Source: Arthrobacter sp. SLBN-112 (GTDB taxonomy: Bacteria; Actinomycetota; Actinomycetes; Actinomycetales; Micrococcaceae). From it: DNA of 64,000 nt. This document shows, one piece after another, positions 49,690 through 58,653 of the stretch (position 1 is its first letter; each line of letters opens with the position of its first letter). A model generated the notes under the pieces. It was not told the DNA's origin and did not search any database. It saw nothing but the letters and a program-made list of their open reading frames with translations. Both the position numbers and the translations under genes were made by a program. The DNA lies in assembly GCF_006715225.1 (NCBI RefSeq), contig NZ_VFMU01000001.1:1860001-1924000 (forward strand), in the 5' to 3' direction.

Positions 49690-51456
49690 ATGCCAGATGC
49701 GTTGTTCACTTCCAGCTCCGAGCCCCGCCACGACCACTGCGTCATTGGGGTGGACTACGGAACGCTCTCAGGCCGTGCCGTGGTGGTACGCGTCCGCGAC
49801 GGCAAGGAGCTTGGCAGCGCCGTCCACGAGTATCCCCATGCAGTGGTGACCGGCTCCCTGCCCAAAGACGTGGCGGGCGACGACGGGGCACGGCTTCCCG
49901 GGGAATGGGCCCTTCAGGTGCCCAACGACTACCGGGACGTCCTGCGCAACGCGGTCCCTGCCGCGGTGGCTGACGCGGGGATCGACCCGGCCGCCGTCGT
50001 TGGCATTGCCACCGACTTCACCGCCTGCACCATGGTGCCCGCCAAAGCCGACGGCACCCCCCTGAACGAACTGCCGGGCTATGCCAACCGGCCGCACGCC
50101 TATGTAAAGCTCTGGCGGCACCACGCCGCCCAGGGTCAGGCGGACCGGATCAACCGGCTCGCGGCCGAACGGGGCGAGGACTGGCTTCCGCGGTACGGGG
50201 GCCTGATCTCCTCGGAGTGGGAATTCGCCAAGGGCCTGCAGCTGCTGGAAGAGGACCCGGAGGCGTACGCCGAAATGGACCACTGGGTGGAGGCGGCCGA
50301 CTGGATCGTCTGGCAGCTGTGCGGCCGCTACGTCCGCAACGCCTGCACGGCCGGCTACAAGGGCATCTACCAGGACGGGCGGTACCCATCGGAGGAGTTC
50401 CTGGCCGCCCTGAATCCGGAATTCAAGGACTTCGTCAGTTCCAAACTTGAGCACACCATCGGACGGCTGGGCGACGCCGCCGGCACCTTGACGGCGGAGG
50501 CGGCGGCCTGGACCGGCCTGCCGGAGGGCATCGCCGTGGCCGTGGGAAATGTTGACGCCCATGTCACGGCACCGGCTGCGAAGGCAGTGGAGTCCGGCCA
50601 GCTGGTGGCCATCATGGGTACCTCCACCTGCCATGTCATGAACGGCACCGAACTGCATGAAGTACCGGGCATGTGCGGGGCGGTGGACGGCGGCATCGTG
50701 CCCGGGCTGTGGGGTTATGAGGCAGGGCAGTCCGGCGTGGGGGACATCTTCGGCTGGTTCACCAAGTTCGGCGTCCCGCCCGAATACCACCAGGCGGCCA
50801 AGGATGCGGGGTTGGGGATCCACGAGTACCTCACCGAACTGGCGTCGCGGCAGGCCATCGGGGAGCACGGCCTGGTTGCGCTTGACTGGCACTCGGGCAA
50901 CCGCTCGGTCCTGGTGGACCATGAGCTGTCCGGCATCGTGGTGGGCCAGACCCTCGCCACCAGGCCCGAGGACACCTACCGTGCACTGCTGGAAGCCACG
51001 GCGTTCGGCACCCGCACCATTGTGGACGCTTTCCGTGACGCCGGCGTTCCGGTCAAGGAATTCATCGTGGCCGGCGGCCTGCTGAAGAACAGGCTCCTGA
51101 TGCAGATTTACGCTGACGCCACCGGCCTGCAGTTGTCCACCATCGGCTCGGAGCAGGGTCCGGCCCTGGGATCGGCCATCCACGCGGCCGTTGCCGCCGG
51201 TGAATATGCGGACATCCGCGAAGCTGCTGCAGCCATGGGCGCCGAACCCGGTGAGGTCTACACCCCGATCCCCGAAAACGTTGCTGCCTACGACGAGCTG
51301 TTCCAGGAGTACAAGGCCCTGCACGACTACTTCGGCCGCGGCGGCAATGACGTGATGCACCGGCTCAAGGCCATCCAGCGCAGAGCTGCCCGGACCGTCC
51401 TTCCCGGCACCGGCGCCGGTTCTGCAGCCGAAACGGCCGTGGAGGTGTCCGCATGA
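49690..51456 (+). CDS. araB: Ribulokinase
   Basis: AraB phosphorylates L-ribulose to L-ribulose-5-phosphate. The 588-residue FGGY-family kinase shows the phosphate-binding start VIGVDYGTLSGRAVVV, GIATDFTACTMVP, ISSEWEFAKGLQLLEED, NVDAHVTAPAA and the ATP-site block AIMGTSTCHVM. The C-terminal adenosine region is IVAGGLLKNRLLMQIYAD. GGAGG lies seven bases before ATG 49690. It overlaps araD by four bases (ATGA). First gene of the arabinose operon. Confidence 0.95.
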   Translation: MPDALFTSSSEPRHDHCVIGVDYGTLSGRAVVVRVRDGKELGSAVHEYPHAVVTGSLPKDVAGDDGARLPGEWALQVPNDYRDVLRNAVPAAVADAGIDPAAVVGIATDFTACTMVPAKADGTPLNELPGYANRPHAYVKLWRHHAAQGQADRINRLAAERGEDWLPRYGGLISSEWEFAKGLQLLEEDPEAYAEMDHWVEAADWIVWQLCGRYVRNACTAGYKGIYQDGRYPSEEFLAALNPEFKDFVSSKLEHTIGRLGDAAGTLTAEAAAWTGLPEGIAVAVGNVDAHVTAPAAKAVESGQLVAIMGTSTCHVMNGTELHEVPGMCGAVDGGIVPGLWGYEAGQSGVGDIFGWFTKFGVPPEYHQAAKDAGLGIHEYLTELASRQAIGEHGLVALDWHSGNRSVLVDHELSGIVVGQTLATRPEDTYRALLEATAFGTRTIVDAFRDAGVPVKEFIVAGGLLKNRLLMQIYADATGLQLSTIGSEQGPALGSAIHAAVAAGEYADIREAAAAMGAEPGEVYTPIPENVAAYDELFQEYKALHDYFGRGGNDVMHRLKAIQRRAARTVLPGTGAGSAAETAVEVSA

Positions 51457-52169
51457 GCACCGAAGCAGGAATCCTGGAGACCATTGCCCGGGTCCGCGAG
51501 GAAGTGTGTGCGCTGCACGCCGAACTGACCCGCTACGAACTGGTGGTGTGGACCGCGGGCAACGTCTCGGCCCGCGTGCCGGGCACGGACCTTATGGTCA
51601 TCAAGCCCTCCGGCGTCTCCTACCAGGACCTGACACCGGAGCAGATGATCGTCACCGACCTGCACGGCACGCCAGTGCGGGGCACCAACGTCGGTGGCGG
51701 CGGCACTGTCGATTGGGGCAACCCGGCGCTGTCGCCGTCGTCGGACACGGCCGCGCACGCCTACGTGTACCGCCACATGCCTGACGTGGGTGGAGTGGTG
51801 CACACGCACTCCACCTACGCCACCGCCTGGGCTGCCCGGGGAGAGGCCATCCCGTGCGTACTGACCATGATGGGCGATGAGTTCGGCGGCTCCATCCCGG
51901 TGGGTCCCTTCGCGCTGATCGGGGACGACTCGATCGGCCAGGGCATCGTGGAGACGCTCAAGAACTCCAATTCCCCGGCGGTCCTGATGCAGAACCACGG
52001 CCCGTTCACCATCGGCAAGGACGCCCGGTCCGCCGTGAAAGCGGCCGTGATGTGCGAGGAAGTGGCCCGCACCGTGCACATCTCGCGGCAGTTGGGTGAA
52101 CCACTGCCCATCGACCAGGGCTCCATCGACTCCCTCTACGCCCGCTACCAGAACGTCTACGGCCAGTAA
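51453..52169 (+). CDS. araD: L-ribulose-5-phosphate 4-epimerase
   Basis: A 238-residue class II aldolase-like epimerase that yields D-xylulose-5-phosphate for the pentose phosphate pathway. It has [23 protein letters not shown], the zinc histidines H117 and H119 in [13 protein letters not shown], and [12 protein letters not shown] with the third histidine. A glycine-rich insertion (GTNVGGGG) precedes SPSSDTAAH. The start overlaps the araB stop. Confidence 0.94.
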   Translation: MSTEAGILETIARVREEVCALHAELTRYELVVWTAGNVSARVPGTDLMVIKPSGVSYQDLTPEQMIVTDLHGTPVRGTNVGGGGTVDWGNPALSPSSDTAAHAYVYRHMPDVGGVVHTHSTYATAWAARGEAIPCVLTMMGDEFGGSIPVGPFALIGDDSIGQGIVETLKNSNSPAVLMQNHGPFTIGKDARSAVKAAVMCEEVARTVHISRQLGEPLPIDQGSIDSLYARYQNVYGQ

Positions 52170-52200
52170 CGCCGTCGCCTTTAACTTCCCAGGAGAATCC

Positions 52201-53721
52201 ATGAGCACCGCAGCAAACACCTCCCTCGATGGTTACGAGGTTTGGTTCCTCACCGGCAGCCAGCACCTGTACGGGGAGGAAGTCCTCAAACAGGTTGCCG
52301 CCCAGTCGCAGGAGATCGCCAACCAGCTCAACGCAAGTTCCGCCGTCCCGGTAAAGATCGTCTGGAAGCCGGTCCTGACCGATTCTGACGCCATCCGCCG
52401 CACCGCCCTTGAGGCCAACTCGGATGATTCCGTCATCGGCGTCACCGCCTGGATGCACACGTTCAGCCCGGCCAAGATGTGGATCCAGGGCCTGGACCTG
52501 CTGCGCAAGCCCCTGCTGCACCTGCACACGCAGGCCAACCGCGACCTGCCGTGGGCGGACATCGACTTCGACTTCATGAACCTGAACCAGGCCGCGCACG
52601 GCGATCGCGAGTTCGGGTACATCCAGTCCCGTCTGGGCATCGCCCGGAAGACCGTCGTGGGGCACGTCTCCAATCCTGAGGTGGCGCGCCAGGTGGGTTC
52701 CTGGCAGCGCGCCGCCGCCGGCTGGGCCGCCGTGCGGACCCTGAAGCTGACCCGCTTCGGCGACAACATGCGCAACGTTGCCGTCACCGAAGGCGACAAG
52801 ACCGAAGCCGAGCTGCGCTTCGGCGTCGCGGTCAACACCTGGTCCGTCAACGAGCTCGCCGACGCCGTGCACGGCGCGGCAGAGTCCGACGTCGACGCCC
52901 TGGTGGCCGAATATGAGGACCTTTACGACGTGGTGCCGGAGCTCCGCGCAGGCGCGGCCAGGCACGATTCGCTGCGGTACGGCGCCCAGATTGAACTGGG
53001 CCTTCGCAGCTTCCTGGAGGGCAACGGCTCCGCAGCGTTCACCACCTCCTTCGAGGACCTCGGTGCCCTGCGCCAGCTTCCCGGCCTGGCGGTGCAGCGG
53101 CTGATGGCGGCCGGCTACGGGTTCGGCGCCGAAGGCGACTGGAAGACCGCCATCCTGATCCGCGCGGCCAAGGTGATGGGCGCAGGCCTGCCCGGCGGCG
53201 CCTCCCTCATGGAGGACTACACCTACCACCTGGAGCCCGGCGCCGAGAAGATCCTGGGCGCCCACATGCTCGAGGTCTGCCCCTCCCTCACGGCATCGAA
53301 GCCCCGCCTGGAAATCCACCCGCTGGGCATTGGCGGCAAGGAGGACCCGGTCCGCCTGGTGTTCGACGCCGACGCCTCCCCGGGCGTCGTCGTCGCCCTG
53401 TCTGACATGCGCGACCGTTTCCGCCTGGTGGCCAATGCCGTGGACGTCGTTCCCCTGGACCAGCCGTTGCCCAACCTGCCCGTGGCCCGCGCCCTGTGGG
53501 AGCCCAAGCCGGACTTCGCCACCTCCGCCGCCGCCTGGCTCACCGCCGGCGCCGCCCACCACACGGTCCTCTCCACCCAGGTGGGCATGGACGTGTTCGA
53601 GGACTTCGCGGAACTCGCCAAAACAGAACTGCTCACCATTGACGAAGGCACCACCATCCGGCAGTTCAAGAAGGACCTGAACTGGAACGCCGCCTACTAC
53701 AAACTCGCCGGCGGGATCTGA
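52201..53721 (+). CDS. araA: L-arabinose isomerase
   Basis: AraA converts L-arabinose to L-ribulose in the cytoplasm. The 506-residue protein starts [18 protein letters not shown] and contains [44 protein letters not shown] and METAL-site blocks such as [11 protein letters not shown] and [15 protein letters not shown] 52201 follows AGGAGAATCC. Third gene of the araB-araD-araA operon. Confidence 0.96.
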   Translation: MSTAANTSLDGYEVWFLTGSQHLYGEEVLKQVAAQSQEIANQLNASSAVPVKIVWKPVLTDSDAIRRTALEANSDDSVIGVTAWMHTFSPAKMWIQGLDLLRKPLLHLHTQANRDLPWADIDFDFMNLNQAAHGDREFGYIQSRLGIARKTVVGHVSNPEVARQVGSWQRAAAGWAAVRTLKLTRFGDNMRNVAVTEGDKTEAELRFGVAVNTWSVNELADAVHGAAESDVDALVAEYEDLYDVVPELRAGAARHDSLRYGAQIELGLRSFLEGNGSAAFTTSFEDLGALRQLPGLAVQRLMAAGYGFGAEGDWKTAILIRAAKVMGAGLPGGASLMEDYTYHLEPGAEKILGAHMLEVCPSLTASKPRLEIHPLGIGGKEDPVRLVFDADASPGVVVALSDMRDRFRLVANAVDVVPLDQPLPNLPVARALWEPKPDFATSAAAWLTAGAAHHTVLSTQVGMDVFEDFAELAKTELLTIDEGTTIRQFKKDLNWNAAYYKLAGGI

Positions 53722-53754
53722 CCCAGTGGCACGGCTGAGGTCCCGGCCCCTGCC

Positions 53755-54783
53755 ATGGGCAAAAACCTCGTGATGCACGGCAAGCCACCCCGGCTGCCGA
53801 GGCTTGAGGACGTGGCGGAGCTGGCCGGGGTCTCACACCAGACCGTGTCGCGGGTGGTCAACAGCCACCCCAACGTGAGCGCCGGGACCCGGGAAAAGGT
53901 GGAAGCGGCCATTGCCCGGCTGGGCTACCGCCGCAACACCGCCGCCCGGAGCCTGGTCACCCGGCGCTCGCAGACCATCGGGGTCCTGGGCAGCGAACTT
54001 TCACAGTACGGGCCCGCCAATACGCTGCTGGGAGTGGAACGCGCTGCACGGGACGCAGGGTATTTCGTCAGCGTCGCTGCGTTGCGGGAGGTCAGCCGGG
54101 AGACCATCCTGGACGCCGTCAGGCACTTCCTGGACCAGTCGGTGGACGGCATCGTGGTGATCGTTCCGCACCTTCAGACGCTGGCCGCGCTGGCCGAACT
54201 TCCCATCGGCGTGCCGGTGGTGGCCGTGGGACCGGAGGGGAATGACGCAGTTGGCGGCGTCAGGGTGGACCAGCGCCGCGGGGCCGAGCTGGCGGTGTGG
54301 CACCTGATAGGGCAGGGGCACGTCCGGATCGGTCACGTCGCGGGGCCGCAGGACTGGATTGATGCTGTGGCCCGCGCCGACGGCTGGCGGTCCACCCTGG
54401 CGTCGGCCGGGCTCGAGGCGGACCTGATCATCGAGGGCGACTGGAGCGCCGGCAGCGGCTATGAAATCGGGCGGCGGATTGCGGCCACCCGCCGCGCTAC
54501 CGCCATCTTTGTTGGCAACGACCAGATGGCCCTCGGGGTCCTGCGCGCCCTGACCGAGGCCGGCATCAAGGTGCCGCAGGACGTGTCCGTCGTGGGCTTC
54601 GATGACCAGCCCGAGGCCGGCTACTTCAGTCCGCCGCTGACGGTGGTACGGCAGGACTTTGAAGAACTGGGCCGTCGGTGCATGCAGATGATGCTCACGG
54701 CATTGGATGGCGCAGACGGACCACGGACGCTGGTAGTGCAGCCGGAACTGGTCCTGCGCAGCAGCACGGCGCCGCCGGCCTGA
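53755..54783 (+). CDS. LacI-family regulator of arabinose genes
   Basis: A 342-residue LacI/GalR protein with helix-turn-helix RLEDVAELAGVSHQTVSRVVN (about 16-36) and the effector domain with QTIGVLGSELSQYGPAN, GIVVIVPHLQTLA and FVGNDQMALGVLRAL. It begins 33 bases after araA, probably as the last gene of that operon. By position it should bind the two inverted operators between araB and the importer and act as an arabinose-responsive repressor. It is not the AraC-type activator of enterobacteria. ATG 53773 is an alternative start. Confidence 0.88.
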   Translation: MGKNLVMHGKPPRLPRLEDVAELAGVSHQTVSRVVNSHPNVSAGTREKVEAAIARLGYRRNTAARSLVTRRSQTIGVLGSELSQYGPANTLLGVERAARDAGYFVSVAALREVSRETILDAVRHFLDQSVDGIVVIVPHLQTLAALAELPIGVPVVAVGPEGNDAVGGVRVDQRRGAELAVWHLIGQGHVRIGHVAGPQDWIDAVARADGWRSTLASAGLEADLIIEGDWSAGSGYEIGRRIAATRRATAIFVGNDQMALGVLRALTEAGIKVPQDVSVVGFDDQPEAGYFSPPLTVVRQDFEELGRRCMQMMLTALDGADGPRTLVVQPELVLRSSTAPPA

Positions 54784-54890
54784 AGAATCCACCTGGACAA
54801 CCCGCCCGGAGGTCCGGCCGCCAGCGGATTTAATCCGGGGGAGACCGCGCCGAAACCTGGCCACAACAATCGCTGCGTAGGTTTCAGGGC

Positions 54891-55097
54891 ATGATGGCTG
54901 ACCTGCTCATCCGGCTCCGCGACTGGCTGCTGGACACGTTCACGTACGATTCCGAATCGGCGGCCGCCGGCGCCATCGCCGATGCCACCCGGTGGGGCTG
55001 GCTCCCGGCTCTGAGCGGGGTGTCCGCAGGCGCGGACCAGGCCCGGTCCGAGCATGCCCGGTCAGAGCATGCTGAACAGCGGGTGGAAGCGGCATGA
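54891..55097 (+). CDS. Small hypothetical protein
   Basis: A 68-codon frame with third codon positions almost all G or C, as in real genes here. The ATG lies exactly seven bases behind TAGGTT (54878-54883), the leaderless pattern seen in other genes of this window. The N-terminus LLIRLRDWLLDTFTY is amphipathic, and a tandem ARSEHARSEHAE follows near the end. I do not recognise a family. It may be spurious. Confidence 0.42.
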   Translation: MMADLLIRLRDWLLDTFTYDSESAAAGAIADATRWGWLPALSGVSAGADQARSEHARSEHAEQRVEAA

Positions 55098-55200
55098 TGT
55101 CTGCTTAGCCACACTATTGCGCCGGTAGCGGGAGAATGCCCTAAACTGCTGCACTGAGGTGCCTGAAATGGCGCTGCGCAGCAACGAAAGTGAACACGCT

Positions 55201-55503
55201 ATGGCTACCGATTACGATGCTCCACGCAAGCAGGAAGAAGAGTCGCCCGCCGACTCTCTCGAGGCCCTCCAGGCGTCACGGAGCGGCAACGCGCAGACCG
55301 CTGTCATCGATGTCGAGGAGAACGACACCGCGGAGGGTATCGACCTGCCCGGCGCGGACCTGTCCAACGAGGAACTGACCGTCATTGTGGTTCCCGAACA
55401 GTCCGATGAGTTCACCTGCTCGTCGTGCTTCCTGGTCCGCCACCGCTCACAGGTTGCCCGTGAAAAGGACGGCCTGAAGTACTGCCGCGACTGCGAAGGC
55501 TGA
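55201..55503 (+). CDS. DUF4193 protein with a four-cysteine zinc site
   Basis: A 100-residue acidic protein of the actinobacterial DUF4193 family. The N-terminal two thirds are rich in Glu, Asp and Ser. The C-terminus carries CSSC and CRDC, 25 residues apart, a likely zinc ribbon, around FLVRHRSQVAREKDGLKYC. The function is unknown. A TAAACT box at 55142-55147 is a possible -10. The RBS is weak (GAAAGTGA). A terminator follows. Confidence 0.88.
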   Translation: MATDYDAPRKQEEESPADSLEALQASRSGNAQTAVIDVEENDTAEGIDLPGADLSNEELTVIVVPEQSDEFTCSSCFLVRHRSQVAREKDGLKYCRDCEG

Positions 55504-55527
55504 ACTTTCTCCTGATCATTTCTACCG

Positions 55528-55558
55528 GCGCCGGCCACCTCCTCGAGGTGGCCGGCGC
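55528..55558 (+). terminator. Terminator of the DUF4193 gene
   Basis: A 13-bp perfect stem (55528-55540 with 55546-55558), followed by TGCTTTGT. Confidence 0.85.
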
Positions 55559-55665
55559 TGCTTTGTCCCCGGACGCCGTCGTTATCAAAATGCTCACTCG
55601 TTTCCCGGACCCAACACTCCTACGCTGAAAGCATCCAATGGCTTTGATTCGTGGATGGCACTGCT

Positions 55666-56214
55666 ATGAAGAAGTTCCCTACCTGGCTCGCAGCAGTTCT
55701 GTTGGCTGCGGGGCTGGGAATTGCGGTCCCGGCGCCTGCGTCTGCGGCGCCCTACTGTGGCCTCACATGGGGCTCGCTGATGAAGTCGGACGGCGCCATG
55801 AGCGGTGCGCCCGTAACCAATGTCCGGACCGGGCAGCATTACTGCTTCGACCGGCTGGTGGTCGACCTGGGCGGCCTGCCCGCACCCGGCTACAGCGTCC
55901 GCTACGTGGGGCAGGTAATCCAGGACGGCTCAGGAGCAGTGGTGCCCACGCGGGGCGGCGCCCGGCTGCAGGTCGTCGTCAAGGCCCCGGCCTATGGCAC
56001 TAACGGGCAGCCCACGTACACCCCCGGAGACCCGGCTGAGCTCTCCAACGTTTCGGGTTACCAGACCTTCCGCCAGGTGGCCTGGGCCGGAAGCTTCGAG
56101 GGCCAGACCACCATGGGCCTGGGCGTCCGTGCCCGGCTGCCGTTCCGGGTGTTCACCCTTGATGGGCCCGGACCGGGTTCCCGCCTGGTGATCGATGTGG
56201 CGCACTACTGGTGA
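55666..56214 (+). CDS. Secreted AMIN-like domain protein
   Basis: A 182-residue exported protein with a clear signal peptide (MKKFPTWLAAVLLAAGLGIA, cleavage after about ASA). The mature part has two cysteines (PYCGL, HYCFDRL) that may pair, and a beta-rich domain with HYCFDRLVVDLGG, YSVRYVGQV and a C-terminal SRLVIDVAHYW. This is the pattern of AMIN-like domains in actinobacterial secreted proteins. Role unknown, perhaps cell-envelope binding. GTG 55651 is an alternative start. It converges on the APC permease gene. Confidence 0.78.
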   Translation: MKKFPTWLAAVLLAAGLGIAVPAPASAAPYCGLTWGSLMKSDGAMSGAPVTNVRTGQHYCFDRLVVDLGGLPAPGYSVRYVGQVIQDGSGAVVPTRGGARLQVVVKAPAYGTNGQPTYTPGDPAELSNVSGYQTFRQVAWAGSFEGQTTMGLGVRARLPFRVFTLDGPGPGSRLVIDVAHYW

Positions 56215-56219
56215 CAGCG

Positions 56220-56260
56220 CGAAAGGTGCCGTGCCCCTGATGGGGGCACGGCACCTTTCG
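56220..56260. terminator. Bidirectional terminator
   Basis: A perfect 18-bp inverted repeat (56220-56237 with 56243-56260) between the convergent AMIN-like and APC permease genes. Confidence 0.9.
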
Positions 56261-56285
56261 GTGTTCGGCGACTCTGCGGTGGGAC

Positions 56286-57842
56286 CTACTCCGGGACCAC
56301 CAGCGCGGGGGTGTCCTGCTTCAAGGTTTCGCCGCGGAAGAAGCCGGGGTGGGTGCGGGACATGACCAGCATGACCACGGCGCCCAGGGCCAGGATGCCG
56401 ACGCCCAGGATGAACACCAGGCCCACGCCGAAGACCTCGGAACCGCTGCCGAACTCCGGTGCCAGGCTGTCAACGGCGGTCTGGGCGAACACCACGAACA
56501 ACCCCACGCCGCCCACCACCGGGCAAACCAGCCGCAGGACGAAGTGGCGCATGCTGTTGAACAGGCTGTGGCGGAAGTACCAGGTGCAGGCCAGCGCGGT
56601 GAGGCCGTAGTAGAAGCAGATCATCAGGCCCAGGGCCAGGATGGTGTCATTCAGGACGTTTTCGCTGACCACGTGCATCACTGCGTAGAACCCTGCGGAC
56701 ATCACACCGGCTGCGATGGTGGCGAAGCCCGGGGTGGCGAACTTCCTGCTGATGCGGCTGAACGGTTCCGGCAGGGCGCCGTAGTGCGCCATGGCCAGCA
56801 GGCTCCGGGACGGGGACATGAACGTGGACTGGAGGGAGGCCGCTGAGCTGGAGAGCACGGCGAGGGACATCAGGATGGCGAAGGGGCCCATGATGGGGGA
56901 GGCCAGGGCCGTGAAGATGTTTTCGTGGTTTTCGGCGTTGTTCAGGCCGTTGCCGGTATCCCCGACGCCGGCGAACATCATGGTGGCGATGCTGACCAGC
57001 AGGTAGATGGCCAGGACGATGACGGCGGTCAGGGTGCCGGCCACCCCGGCGGTCTTCTTGCCGTTGGCCGTTTCCTCATTGACGGTGAGGCAGACGTCCC
57101 AGCCCCAGTACACGAAGATCGACAGGGAGATGCCGGCCGCAATCTGGCCGAAGGTCTCAATCTTGGTGACGTCGAACCAGTCCCAGCTGAACGGGATTGC
57201 CGTTTCGGAGGTGGACCAGTTGGCGAAGGCCATGGCGACGAACAGGCCCAGTACCAGCAGCTGGAAGCCCACCAGGCTGTACTGAACCATCTTGGTGGTG
57301 TGCAGGCCGCGGTAGCTGACCCAAACGGCCAGCGCCACGAACACGAAGCAGGTAAGGACGTTCAACGCTTTGTTGTCGGCCAGGTCCGCCAGTTCCGGGG
57401 AGCCGGTGAGCTGGGACAGGAAGAGGTAGAAGAAGTCGACGGCGACGCCGGCCAGGTTGGAGAGCACGATGATGTTGGCGGCCAGCAGGCCCCATCCGCC
57501 CATCCAGCCGATCCAGGGCCCGAAGGCTTTGGTCACCCAGGTGAAGGTTGTGCCGCTGTCCGGGGAGTCGGCGTTGAGCTCCCGATAGGCGAGCGAGACC
57601 AGGATCATGGGGATGAACCCGATCAGGAAGATGACTGGCAGCTGGAGCCCGGCTTCATTGACGGTGGGTCCGAGTGCGCTGGTGAGGGTATAGGCGGGGG
57701 CGATGGTTGAAATCCCGAGGACGACGACGGCAAGAAGCCCGAGCTGGCCGCCCTTGAGTCCCTTGGCGCTGACGCCGTCCGCGGAGGGTGCGTGGGCGTG
57801 CGGTCCGGGTTTGGCGGTACTGGTGCGGATTATCTCTGTCAT
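56286..57842 (-). CDS. APC-family amino acid permease
   Basis: A 518-residue membrane protein with about 12 membrane segments. The first segment motif is GLLAVVVLGISTIAPAYTLTSALG, and YRELNADSPDSGTTFTWVTKAFGPWIGWMGGW in two parts is characteristic of the amino acid-polyamine-organocation superfamily. VYWGWDVCLTVNEETANG lies mid-protein. Substrate, an amino acid or amine, is not readable. Two similar operator-like elements lie 40-110 bases upstream, so expression is probably regulated by a factor not encoded next to it. Confidence 0.88.
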   Translation of the reverse strand: MTEIIRTSTAKPGPHAHAPSADGVSAKGLKGGQLGLLAVVVLGISTIAPAYTLTSALGPTVNEAGLQLPVIFLIGFIPMILVSLAYRELNADSPDSGTTFTWVTKAFGPWIGWMGGWGLLAANIIVLSNLAGVAVDFFYLFLSQLTGSPELADLADNKALNVLTCFVFVALAVWVSYRGLHTTKMVQYSLVGFQLLVLGLFVAMAFANWSTSETAIPFSWDWFDVTKIETFGQIAAGISLSIFVYWGWDVCLTVNEETANGKKTAGVAGTLTAVIVLAIYLLVSIATMMFAGVGDTGNGLNNAENHENIFTALASPIMGPFAILMSLAVLSSSAASLQSTFMSPSRSLLAMAHYGALPEPFSRISRKFATPGFATIAAGVMSAGFYAVMHVVSENVLNDTILALGLMICFYYGLTALACTWYFRHSLFNSMRHFVLRLVCPVVGGVGLFVVFAQTAVDSLAPEFGSGSEVFGVGLVFILGVGILALGAVVMLVMSRTHPGFFRGETLKQDTPALVVPE

Positions 57843-57882
57843 GGCACCACTTTCTGGAAGGGGGTGAGACGGAAGTCACTAT

Positions 57883-57897
57883 ATGAATGGCGTTCAT
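57883..57897. promoter_or_regulatory. Operator-like palindrome A upstream of the APC permease
   Basis: ATGAATGGCGTTCAT: inverted repeat ATGAA/TTCAT with a five-base centre, 41 bases before the permease start. Confidence 0.55.
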
Positions 57898-57936
57898 TTA
57901 GTATGGGGGTGCGGGCCCTGTGATGCAAGACGCAAT

Positions 57937-57951
57937 ATGAATCACATTCGT
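57937..57951. promoter_or_regulatory. Operator-like palindrome B upstream of the APC permease
   Basis: ATGAATCACATTCGT shares the pattern ATGAATnnCnTTCnT with site A and lies 54 bases further upstream. Confidence 0.45.
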
Positions 57952-58064
57952 TTATGACTGACTGCCTGAAATTAGTAAGCTCACTGAGAAATTGCCGCTG
58001 GCCCTGCCGCCACGTGGCGGGCGGCTGGTAGCGTCGGCCATATTGGACCACTTGAGGAGGATGC

Positions 58065-58544
58065 ATGAAAGCTTCACCGACACTGACCAACAACCTGCAG
58101 GCTGTCTTGGCGGACCTGATCGAACTCCACGTTCAGGGCAAGCAGGCGCACTGGAACATCGTGGGCACCAACTTCCGCGACCTTCACCTGCAGCTCGATG
58201 AAATCGTGGACGCCGCTCGCCAGTTCGCCGACGACACTGCCGAGCGCATGCGTGCCCTGCACGCGCTCCCGGACGGCCGCAGCTCCACGGTTGCCGAAAC
58301 CACCAGCCTGGCCCAGTTCCCTGACGGGCTGATCAGCACCACGGATGCCATTGAGCGGATCGTTGCCGCCATGGAGGCCGCCGTGGGCACCATGCGCAAA
58401 GTCCATGACGAGGTGGATGAGGAGGATCCCACCTCCGCGGACCTCCTCCATGAGTTCATTGCCCGGCTGGAGCAGTTTGCCTGGATGGTGCAGGCCGAGA
58501 ACATGAAGCCCACCGCCAAGGTAACTGCCGCCGACTCCAAGTAG
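58065..58544 (+). CDS. dps: Dps ferritin-like DNA-protection protein
   Basis: A 159-residue Dps-family mini-ferritin that stores iron and protects DNA from peroxide. The inter-subunit ferroxidase ligands are in place: H29 (QAHWNIVG), H41, D56 and E60 (DDTAERM), with the family spacing. ATG 58065 follows GAGGAGGATGC. The C-terminus is short and lysine-poor, so DNA binding may be weak. It is divergent from the APC permease and closed by a strong terminator. Confidence 0.94.
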   Translation: MKASPTLTNNLQAVLADLIELHVQGKQAHWNIVGTNFRDLHLQLDEIVDAARQFADDTAERMRALHALPDGRSSTVAETTSLAQFPDGLISTTDAIERIVAAMEAAVGTMRKVHDEVDEEDPTSADLLHEFIARLEQFAWMVQAENMKPTAKVTAADSK

Positions 58545-58582
58545 CGGGATCCGCGGGCGCGCAGCCCGCTGCCATTCCAAAG

Positions 58583-58621
58583 GGCGCCCGGCGCCGAGGT
58601 ATTCCCTCGGCGCCGGGCGCC
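58583..58621. terminator. Bidirectional terminator, dps/MFS
   Basis: A 16-bp perfect stem (58583-58598 with 58606-58621), followed by TTTG, between convergent genes. Confidence 0.88.
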
Positions 58622-58653
58622 TTTGTGCAGCCGACACGGCACACCCTCGGCTG

